DNA of 64,000 nucleotides from Actinoplanes couchii. Lineage in GTDB: Bacteria > Actinomycetota > Actinomycetes > Mycobacteriales > Micromonosporaceae. Shown here piece after piece: positions 43,547 to 52,286 of this stretch. A program made the translations under genes and the position numbers. Every line of letters begins with the position of its first letter. Position 1 is the stretch's first letter. Below the pieces are notes generated by a model. That model saw nothing but the letters and a program-made list of their open reading frames with translations, did no database searches and was not told the origin of the DNA. The stretch is taken from assembly GCF_016862075.1 (NCBI RefSeq), contig NZ_BOMG01000044.1:186001-250000 (forward strand), given 5' to 3'.

Positions 43547-44415
43547 CAGTTGCCTCCGGTCGGTCGCTGGTAGACGAGGCCCTCCGGCAGGCGCGTCGGG
43601 GTGAAGATCGGGGAGATGCGGCTCATCGACTCGGAGTGCCCGAGGAAGAGATAGCCGCCGGGGCGCATCGCGCCGTACAGGTTCTCCGCCGCCCGTCGAC
43701 TGGACAGCTCGTCGAAGTAGATGAGCACGTTGCGGCAGAAGATCACGTCGTAGTCGCGGAACGCCCGCATCGACGCGGTGTCGCAGATGTTCACCCGGTG
43801 CAGGGTGACCGCGCTGCGGATGCCGTCCTCGACCTGGTAGCGGCCGGCGCCGACGGCGACGAAGTACTTCGCCAGCCACGCCTTGGGCACCCGGTGCAGG
43901 GAGCGTTCGCCGTAACTGGCGTGCGACGCCTTGGCGAGCACCTCGCTGTCGATGTCGGCGCCGTGGATCTCCACGTCCACGTGGTCGATCAGGTCCCACT
44001 CCTCGAGCAGGCGCAGGGCGATCGAGTACGGCTCCTCACCGGTCGAGCAGGGCAGCGACAGGATCTTCACCGGCCCGGTCATCCGCTGCAGCCCGCCCCG
44101 GTCGGCGATCACGCTCGGCAGCACGGTGTTGAGCATCGCGTCGAACTGGTAGTCCTCGCGCAGGAAGTACGTCTCGTTGACGGTCAGCTGGTTGATCAGG
44201 TCCTGGGCCATCTCGCCCCGGTCGGACGTCCGCAGCGCGGCGAACCAGCCGGCGAAGTTGTCGTACCGGGAGTTGCGGATGCACGTCTCGATCCGCTTGT
44301 CGACGAAGTACCGCTTCCCCGGCGTGAAGTGGATGCCGGTCCGCTTGTAGAAGTACTCGCAGAACCGGGTGAAGTCCGCGTCGGAGAGCCCGGCCCCGGC
44401 CGTGGCGGTCGTCAT
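43546..44415 (-). CDS. cheR: Chemoreceptor glutamate methyltransferase CheR
   Basis: A 289-residue SAM-dependent methyltransferase that adds methyl esters to receptor glutamates. The N-terminal helical domain includes KRIETCIRNSRYDNFAGW. NQLTVNETYFLREDYQFD is the family hallmark, the SAM loop is LSLPCSTGEEPYSIALRL, and DVIFCRNVLIYFDE binds the cofactor. No TPR or pentapeptide-tether domain is present. The ATG shares one base with the HEAT-repeat gene stop. The presence of CheR and CheB shows that this system adapts by methylation even though both receptors are soluble. Confidence 0.95.
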   Translation of the reverse strand: MTTATAGAGLSDADFTRFCEYFYKRTGIHFTPGKRYFVDKRIETCIRNSRYDNFAGWFAALRTSDRGEMAQDLINQLTVNETYFLREDYQFDAMLNTVLPSVIADRGGLQRMTGPVKILSLPCSTGEEPYSIALRLLEEWDLIDHVDVEIHGADIDSEVLAKASHASYGERSLHRVPKAWLAKYFVAVGAGRYQVEDGIRSAVTLHRVNICDTASMRAFRDYDVIFCRNVLIYFDELSSRRAAENLYGAMRPGGYLFLGHSESMSRISPIFTPTRLPEGLVYQRPTGGN

Positions 44416-45038
44416 CACGCCGTCCCGGCCAGGCGGGGCAGCGCCGCCTGCACGGTGAACCGCAGGAACGGGTCGTCCGGGAACCGCTGCACCGCGTGCT
44501 CCAGCAGCGGGATGTCGTCGGCGGTCGCGGACGGCAGCAGCGCGTCGATGGCGCCGGTCACCACGTTCGGGTGCGGGTCGTCCTGGACCATCCGCAACAG
44601 CCAGACGTGCGCGTCCGGGTGCGGCAGGTCGGCCAGGATCATCGCGGTCATCACCCGGACGTCGTGGTCGGGGGCGGCGAGCAGGGCCGGCAGCAGGTCC
44701 GGCACCGATCGGGGCATGGTGGCCAGGGCCGCGGCGACGGCGGTGCGCAGGGCCGCCTCGTCGCTGGCCAGGTGGACCGCCAGGCTGCCGGCGACCTCGT
44801 CGGTGTCGTGCGCCGCGAGGGTGATCAGGATCGACTCCAGCACCCGCGGGTCGTCCTCCACGTGCACCCGGGCGAGCAGGGCCGGCACCGCCTCGGCGAT
44901 CCCCTCCAGGCCGAGCGCGGCCTCCCGGCGCAGATCGGTGTCCGGGTCGTCCAGCCGCCGCAGCAGCGTCTCGGCCGGTGGACGCTCCGGCGCCACCTCC
45001 TCGGGCTGCTGCGGAGCCTGCTTGCGGACGAGTCCCAT
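44415..45038 (-). CDS. HEAT-repeat protein in the chemosensory operon
   Basis: A 207-residue helical repeat protein. Units of about 30-35 residues (LLRRLDDPDTDLRREAALGL, ALLAAPDHDVRVMTAMILADL, MVQDDPHPNVVTGAIDAL) match HEAT repeats, about five in all, leaving a short basic N-terminal tail. HEAT-repeat proteins serve as interaction scaffolds and are found in some alternative chemosensory clusters. It lies between cheB and cheR and shares one base with the cheR start. The partner is unknown. Confidence 0.82.
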   Translation of the reverse strand: MGLVRKQAPQQPEEVAPERPPAETLLRRLDDPDTDLRREAALGLEGIAEAVPALLARVHVEDDPRVLESILITLAAHDTDEVAGSLAVHLASDEAALRTAVAAALATMPRSVPDLLPALLAAPDHDVRVMTAMILADLPHPDAHVWLLRMVQDDPHPNVVTGAIDALLPSATADDIPLLEHAVQRFPDDPFLRFTVQAALPRLAGTA

Positions 45039-45065
45039 GGTGATCGACCTCTTCCCTCGCGAAGC

Positions 45066-46106
45066 TCAGCGGACCCAGGCGGCCAGGCGGTCGGCGATCT
45101 CGTACGCCGGGAGCACGGCCGTGGCCCCGCCCCGGCGTGCCAGCTCCCCCGGCATGCCCCACACCACGGCCGTCTCCTCGGCCTCGGCGATGGTCCGGCC
45201 GCCGCCGTCCCGGACCGCGGCCATCTCGGTGGCCCCGTCGTCACCCATGCCGGTGAGCAGGGCGCACACCAGCCGTTGCGGATCGATGTAGCGCCGGGCC
45301 GAGGCGACCATCCGGTCCACGCTCGGGTGCCAGCGGTATTCGGCGGCGGCCGGGACGGACTTGACGATCAATCCGTCGGTACGCCGGGCCACCACCACGT
45401 CGGCGTTGCCCCGGCCGATGTAGATGTTGCCGCGCCGCAGCGTCATGATCCGGTCCACCTCGTGCACCCGCAGCGCGCAGACCTCGTCGAGCCGGCGGGC
45501 CAGCGCCGCGGTGAACGACGCCGGGATGTGCTGGGCCACCACCACCGGCGCCCCCAGCGTGCCGGGCAGCTGTGGGAGCAGGTCGGAGAGCAGGGCCGGG
45601 CCGCCGGTGGAGGAGCCGATCAGGACCAGGTCGACCGAGCCGGCCGGGCCGATCTCCCGGGCCGGCGGAGCTACCGGCGCCCGCGGGGCCCGGACCGCGG
45701 CCCGGTTCAGTTTCGCCGCCGAGGCGCTGCGCACCTTGTTGACCAGCTCGACCGCGACGTCGTCGATGTTGAGCGACACCGTCCCGCCCGGCTTCGGCAC
45801 GTAGTCCACCGCGCCCAGTTCCAGCGCCTCCAGCGTGACCAGGGCGTTGTGCTCGGTCAGCGACGACACCATGACGACCGGGGTGGGCTGCTCCTTCATG
45901 ATCTTCGCCAGGCAGGTGAGCCCGTCCATCTCCGGCATGTTGACGTCCAGGGTCACCACGTCCGGGCGCAACCGGCCCATCTGTTCCAGGGCGTCCACCC
46001 CGTTGCGGGCGGTGAACACCTCGAAGTCCCCGGCCTCGGTGAGGATGCCCTTGAGCGCTCGCCGCATCAGCGCCGAGTCGTCGACCACCAGCACGGACGT
46101 AGACAC
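45066..46106 (-). CDS. cheB: Chemotaxis protein-glutamate methylesterase CheB
   Basis: A 346-residue protein with an N-terminal receiver (Asp54 in VTLDVNMPEMDG) and a C-terminal methylesterase domain. The catalytic triad is visible as Ser in LIGSSTGGP, His in VVAQHIPASFTAALARRL and Asp in TGMGDDGATEM. It removes methyl groups from receptor glutamates when phosphorylated by CheA. The GTG at 46106 has GGGAG 7 nt upstream and starts directly at the receiver, so an upstream in-frame extension is rejected. It follows the triple-CheW gene by 14 bp. Confidence 0.95.
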   Translation of the reverse strand: MSTSVLVVDDSALMRRALKGILTEAGDFEVFTARNGVDALEQMGRLRPDVVTLDVNMPEMDGLTCLAKIMKEQPTPVVMVSSLTEHNALVTLEALELGAVDYVPKPGGTVSLNIDDVAVELVNKVRSASAAKLNRAAVRAPRAPVAPPAREIGPAGSVDLVLIGSSTGGPALLSDLLPQLPGTLGAPVVVAQHIPASFTAALARRLDEVCALRVHEVDRIMTLRRGNIYIGRGNADVVVARRTDGLIVKSVPAAAEYRWHPSVDRMVASARRYIDPQRLVCALLTGMGDDGATEMAAVRDGGGRTIAEAEETAVVWGMPGELARRGGATAVLPAYEIADRLAAWVR

Positions 46107-46120
46107 CGGCCGGCTCCCGT

Positions 46121-47692
46121 TCAGACCCCGACGAGAGCGTCGCCGGTGACGTCGCCGCACAACTGCGCGGCCTGATCCGCCTGATCCGCCGCGAGCAGCT
46201 GATCCACCTGCACCAGCAGCAGCATGCGCTGCTGTTCCGGCAGGTTGGCCACCCGGGACACCACCCGGGCCTGTTCGGCGGAGAGCTCCGGCGCCGGTTC
46301 CAGGACGTTGCGGCCGACCCGGGCCACCTCGGCCACCGAGTCGACGATGAACCCGGTCCGGACCCCGCCGATGATCAGCACCACGATGCGCTGCCGCTCG
46401 TCGCGTTCGGTCCGGCCCAGTCCCAGCCGGGTCCGCAGGTCCACCACCGGCAGCACGGTCCCGCGCAGGTTGACCAGGCCCTCGACGAAGGCGTACGACT
46501 TGGGCACCCGGATCAGCGCCTCCGGCACCCGGATGATCTCCTGCACCGTGTCGACGTCGACGGCGTACTCCTCGTCGTCGAGCCGGAACACCACGAACAG
46601 TTCCTCGTCACCGCGGCCGTCGTCGTCCGCGATGTCCTCCGGTTCGTCGATCATGTCCTGCTCGTCCTCCCGCCGGTAGTCGGCGATCTCGTTGCGTACC
46701 TCCGGCGAGTCGAACATCCGGTTCACGTTCAGCACGGAGACCAGCCGTTTGCCGGCCTCGAGCCGGCACACCGACTCCACCTCGGTCTTGCGCCCCTCGC
46801 CGGCGACCACCCCGGGCAGCGGGGCGACCAGCTGGTGCGGCACCCGCAGCACCTCCCGCACGGTGTCCATCACCACGCCGACGATGCCGCCGTCGATGGA
46901 GACCACCACGATCCGGTTCTGCGGCTCCAGCGGCGTCACCGGCAGCCCGAAGACTCGCCGCATGCTCACCACCGGCAGCAGCCGGCCGCGCAGGTCGATC
47001 ACGCCGAGCACCCGGCTGCCCGCGTTGGGCACGTGGCTGACCGATTCGGGCGCCTGCACGATCTCCTGCACCTGGTCGATCGGGAGGGCGTACTCCTGCC
47101 CCTCCACCGCGAAGCTGACCAGTTCCAGGGTGTCGTCCAGCTCGGCCTCGGCGTCGTCCTCGGCCGCGAGCCGGGTCGCCGCCGAGGTGTCCCGGCCGCC
47201 CCGCTTCTCGGCGAGCCGGGTGAACTGGCTGCCGATCAGCCGGTCCACGTCCAGCACCGTGGTCATCCCGCCCTCACCGGACTTGATCACCCCGACCAGC
47301 ACGTCGGAGTTGACCGTGGCCTGCACCGCGTCGGCCGTCTCCATCTGCTGCGGGTCGATGCTGACCACGCTGGAGACCCGGTCCACCACGAAGCCGAGCG
47401 GCACACCGCCGTCCACCACGATCACCCGGGTGGTCTCGTCGTGCTCGGTCGGCTCCATCGCGCAGCAGCGTCGCAGGCTGACCACCGGCAGCACCCGGCC
47501 GCGCAGGTTGGCCAGGCCCTCCAGCGACGGCGGGCCGAGCGGCACCTTCACCACGGTGGGCATCCGGATGATCTCCTGCACCCGGCGCATCGGGAAGGCG
47601 TACCGCTCCCCGGCCATGTCGAATGTGACGAACTCGCGGTTCTCGTCGAACTCGTCGCCGTATTCGACGCCGTAGTCCTCGGCGGTGTCCAT
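46121..47692 (-). CDS. Triple-CheW scaffold protein
   Basis: A 523-residue protein built of three successive CheW domains at about residues 18-160, 190-330 and 365-510. Each opens with a similar strand (FVTFDMAGERYAFPM; LVSFAVEGQEYALPI; FVVFRLDDEEYAVDV), includes a VQEII-type segment and carries a hydrophobic-Arg-Gly motif (NLRGRVLPVVSLR, DLRGRLLPVVSMR, NLRGTVLPVVDLR). No receiver domain is attached, so it is not CheV. The ATG at 47692 has AAGGGGA 9 nt upstream. It lies between the large MCP and cheB genes and could cross-link receptors and CheA. Confidence 0.9.
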   Translation of the reverse strand: MDTAEDYGVEYGDEFDENREFVTFDMAGERYAFPMRRVQEIIRMPTVVKVPLGPPSLEGLANLRGRVLPVVSLRRCCAMEPTEHDETTRVIVVDGGVPLGFVVDRVSSVVSIDPQQMETADAVQATVNSDVLVGVIKSGEGGMTTVLDVDRLIGSQFTRLAEKRGGRDTSAATRLAAEDDAEAELDDTLELVSFAVEGQEYALPIDQVQEIVQAPESVSHVPNAGSRVLGVIDLRGRLLPVVSMRRVFGLPVTPLEPQNRIVVVSIDGGIVGVVMDTVREVLRVPHQLVAPLPGVVAGEGRKTEVESVCRLEAGKRLVSVLNVNRMFDSPEVRNEIADYRREDEQDMIDEPEDIADDDGRGDEELFVVFRLDDEEYAVDVDTVQEIIRVPEALIRVPKSYAFVEGLVNLRGTVLPVVDLRTRLGLGRTERDERQRIVVLIIGGVRTGFIVDSVAEVARVGRNVLEPAPELSAEQARVVSRVANLPEQQRMLLLVQVDQLLAADQADQAAQLCGDVTGDALVGV

Positions 47693-47745
47693 GCTCACGG
47701 TTCCCCTTATCCGGGCGTCAAGGCGGCGTACGAAAGCTCCGGGTC

Positions 47746-49680
47746 TCAGGCGGCGTTCTGGAGCTCGTCGGCGAGGGCGGCGATCTCCTCGACCGCGGCC
47801 GCGAGCTCCTCGGCGCCCTGGGCCTGTTCCCGGGCCGCGGTGGAGGCCTGCCCGGCGAGCTGTTCCGCCTCGCTGGCGGCCACCGAGATCTGTTCCAGAC
47901 CGGACTTGACCTCGCCGAGCGTGTTCGCGATCTCCAGCGCCGACTCGCGGACCTCCTGGTTGCCGCCGCGGACCTGCTGCATGTCGCGTTCGATCTCCAG
48001 CAGCCGGGCCGTGGTGGCCTTGGCCGACTCGACCTCGGCCAGCGACATCCGGCTGGTCTCCTCCAGGTCGGCGCGGACCTCGATGATCCGGTCCTGCACC
48101 GCCTTGACCAGGTCCTTGATCCGGTCGGCGTTGTCCGCCGAGTCCCGGGCCAGGTTGCGGATGTCGGTGGAGACCACGGCGAAGCCCTTGCCGAACTCGC
48201 CGGCCCGGGCGGACTCGACCGACCCGTTCACGGCCAGCATGTTGGTCTGGATCGAGACGTTCGCGATGGCGTCCACGATCTTGTCGATCCGCCGGGAGAT
48301 CTGCTCCAGCTCGGTCACCTTGCGGACGTTCTCGATGCCCTCCCGCGCGGCGGTGCCGATCGCGTCGATCATCGAGTCGACCGCCTCCTTGTTGCCGGTG
48401 ATCAGCTCCAGGATCACGTCCGAGCGCTCCACCGCCGAGGCGCCCCGGTTGGCCGAGAGCTGCGCGCCCTGTTCGATCTGGTTCACCGAGTCGGCGGTCT
48501 GCTGACCCTTGGCAGCGGCCGTACGCGCGCCGGCGTTGATCTCGTTGATCGCGACGTTGATCTGGCTCGCGGCCCGGTTGATCTCCTCGACCGCGGCGGA
48601 CAACTGCTCGGCCGCCGCGGCGACCTCCTCCGCGCTCTTGGCGATGTCGGTGCTGCTGCGCAGGGTCTCGGCGACCTCGGCCAGCGACTCGGCGGCCTGG
48701 TCGCTCTGCCGCAGCGCCTGGGTCTGCTGGGCCACCGTCTGCAGCGACTCCTCGCAGGCCGCCGACTGCTGCTCGGACGCCGCGGCGATCTCCTCGGTCC
48801 GCTGCTTGGCGGCCGCGGCGGCCTTCATCGCCTGGGTCGCGGACGTCGCCATCTCGGTCGACCCGGCCATGATCGTGCCCATGTCGGCCCGGATCGTCTC
48901 CAGCTGCGAGGTGATCGTCTTGCCCTTCTCCACCTCGCCCCGGGCCGCCTCGGCGGAGGTCTGCACCGCACCGGCGATGTCGGTGACGCTGCTGCGCACC
49001 TCGTCGATCAGGCCGCGGATCTGCCGGGCGCTGCGCTCGCTGGTCTCGGCCAGGGTGCGCACCTCGTCGGCGACCACGGCGAAGCCCTTGCCGTGCTGCC
49101 GGGCCCGGGCCGCCTCGATCGCGGCGTTCAGGGCCAGCAGGTTGGTCTGGTCGGCGATGTGCGCGACCGTCTTGACGATCTCGCCGATCTCGTCGGCCTG
49201 TTTCTCCAGCTCGGTGATGGTGGCCACCGAGCTGGACTGCCGGTTGGAGGCGCCCTCGACGTTCCCGAGCAGGCTGATGATGCCGTTCCGGGTCTCGTTG
49301 ATCAGGCCCTGCAGCGCGTTGCAGAGATCGGCGACCTGCTTGGTGGTCTGCTCCTGCCGGGCGACCTTCTCCTCGACCTGGTTCATCGCGGCCAGGCTCT
49401 GCTGGGTGGCGCCGGACGACTCCTCGGCGCCGGCCGCGATCTGTTGCATCGATTCGGCGAGCTGCCGGGACGCCTCCGCGGCCTGGGCGTTCTGGGCGGA
49501 GATCTGCGCGGTCGCCGAGGCGATCCGTTCGGCGGCCTGCTGCTGTTTCGCCACCGACCGAGCCTGCCGCCGGTTGGCGTCCTGATCGGCGGCGACCCGA
49601 CCCGGGCGGGCCGGGGCCGCCGGCCTGGTCATCCGGGTCGCGTCGGTGCCGCGCCCGCTGGCGGTGCTGGTGAGGGGCAT
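47746..49680 (-). CDS. Soluble MCP with two signalling hairpins
   Basis: A 644-residue cytoplasmic receptor with no transmembrane helix or recognised ligand domain. It is almost wholly coiled coil and contains two MCP hairpin tips: IADQTNLLALNAAIEAAR with GKGFAVVADEVRTLAETS near residue 190, and VSIQTNMLAVNGSVESAR with GKGFAVVSTDIRNLARDS near residue 490. The second tip is diverged at several positions. The ATG at 49680 has GGGAG 8 nt upstream and heads the operon. It should form part of a cytoplasmic array with the CheW and CheA proteins. Confidence 0.88.
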   Translation of the reverse strand: MPLTSTASGRGTDATRMTRPAAPARPGRVAADQDANRRQARSVAKQQQAAERIASATAQISAQNAQAAEASRQLAESMQQIAAGAEESSGATQQSLAAMNQVEEKVARQEQTTKQVADLCNALQGLINETRNGIISLLGNVEGASNRQSSSVATITELEKQADEIGEIVKTVAHIADQTNLLALNAAIEAARARQHGKGFAVVADEVRTLAETSERSARQIRGLIDEVRSSVTDIAGAVQTSAEAARGEVEKGKTITSQLETIRADMGTIMAGSTEMATSATQAMKAAAAAKQRTEEIAAASEQQSAACEESLQTVAQQTQALRQSDQAAESLAEVAETLRSSTDIAKSAEEVAAAAEQLSAAVEEINRAASQINVAINEINAGARTAAAKGQQTADSVNQIEQGAQLSANRGASAVERSDVILELITGNKEAVDSMIDAIGTAAREGIENVRKVTELEQISRRIDKIVDAIANVSIQTNMLAVNGSVESARAGEFGKGFAVVSTDIRNLARDSADNADRIKDLVKAVQDRIIEVRADLEETSRMSLAEVESAKATTARLLEIERDMQQVRGGNQEVRESALEIANTLGEVKSGLEQISVAASEAEQLAGQASTAAREQAQGAEELAAAVEEIAALADELQNAA

Positions 49681-49843
49681 GGGTGGTTCTCCCATCTGGG
49701 TCCGGTTGATCCGGTGCACGCGGGGGTCGGGCCGCGAAGATGGAGAGCACGCCTCCACTGCCCCGCCGACCAGGCAAATCCTGGCACCGGGCCGTTCACC
49801 CGAGAGGCGGAATCCGGGAAAATCGATGGGATACGGTCGGCGG

Positions 49844-50263
<420 letters not shown>

Positions 50264-50267
50264 CGGG

Positions 50268-51056
50268 TCAGAAGAACAGGCCCCGCCGCTGGGCCGACTG
50301 GCGCAGCCACTGGTCGAGCCGGGCCACCCAGTCGATCTGCTCGGCGGTCGCGTAGTCGATGTCGAAACTGCCGAACGCGTCGTGCCCCTCGGTGAAGACC
50401 CCGCCGCGCTTGTCCAGCTCCAGCACCACCTGGAGCTTCTGCGGCGTCGGCAGGAAGGTCAGCTCGAGCTGGTTGATGCCGCTCGCGTACTGCCCCGGCG
50501 GGTAGAACTCGATCTCCTGGTAGAACGGCAGATGCTGCTCCACGCCGTAGACCCGGCCGTGCTCGACGTCGGCCCGGCTGAACCGGAAACCGAGGTCCAG
50601 CAACGCTTTGAGGATCCGCTCCTGGGCCGGCAGCGGGTGCACGGCCACCGTGTCCAGGTCGGACTTGTCGACCGCCCGGGCCACCTCCAGCTCGGTGGCG
50701 AGACCCATCGTCATGCCGGTCAGGTGCTGCCCGTACACCTCGGTGATCGGGGTCTGCCAGGGGACCTCGAAACGGAACGGGACGTCGTGGCGGACGCCCG
50801 GCTCCAACTTGAACGAGCCGGTCAGCCGCTGGCGGTGGAACTCCTGGTTCGTCTGGTACTCACTGTCGCCGCTCTCCACCTCGACCCGGGTGGTCAGGCC
50901 GATCGCGACGTACTCGATGTCGACGGCGTGGTCACCGCCCACCACGTGGACCTGGCCCTCCAGGAACCCGCCCGGGTAGGTGTTCGGATTGGTGAGCACG
51001 GTGTCGACCGAGGGTCCGCCGACACCGAACGCTTGCATCATTCGCTTGAAGACCAC
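50268..51056 (-). CDS. Sporulation-control protein Spo0M homologue
   Basis: A 262-residue soluble protein of the Spo0M family, with an arrestin-like beta-sandwich (GGFLEGQVHVVGGDHAVDIEYVAI, HDVPFRFEVPWQTP, INQLELTFLPTPQKL). In Bacillus the protein influences sporulation and cell division. The actinobacterial role is undefined. The GTG at 51056 has GGGGAG 5 nt upstream, so longer in-frame starts are rejected. It is divergent from the second sigma-factor gene. Confidence 0.86.
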   Translation of the reverse strand: MVFKRMMQAFGVGGPSVDTVLTNPNTYPGGFLEGQVHVVGGDHAVDIEYVAIGLTTRVEVESGDSEYQTNQEFHRQRLTGSFKLEPGVRHDVPFRFEVPWQTPITEVYGQHLTGMTMGLATELEVARAVDKSDLDTVAVHPLPAQERILKALLDLGFRFSRADVEHGRVYGVEQHLPFYQEIEFYPPGQYASGINQLELTFLPTPQKLQVVLELDKRGGVFTEGHDAFGSFDIDYATAEQIDWVARLDQWLRQSAQRRGLFF

Positions 51057-51279
51057 GCTGCTCCCCTTCGTAGGGCTGAACACGATATCGAGCTCCGGCA
51101 AACACTCACGGTGACGCAAGTCCGGCTTGTCGGTTTGGTGACCTCAGGGTTCTCCCTGATTCATGCCACCTGGTGCCCGGCCTCACCTCCGCTTAACGCG
51201 CCTCGGACGAAGCTTGCCCTCACACCGGCACGAAGCGCTGGGTACGCACGAGACGTTATCGCGGGGGAGGGGACTCGAA

Positions 51280-52284
<1,005 letters not shown>

Positions 52285-52286
52285 GG

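Noticed and set aside
47693..49777. Upstream in-frame extension of the triple-CheW protein
   Set aside because: It is an out-of-frame shadow of the MCP gene; the protein starts cleanly at MDTAEDYG with a ribosome site.
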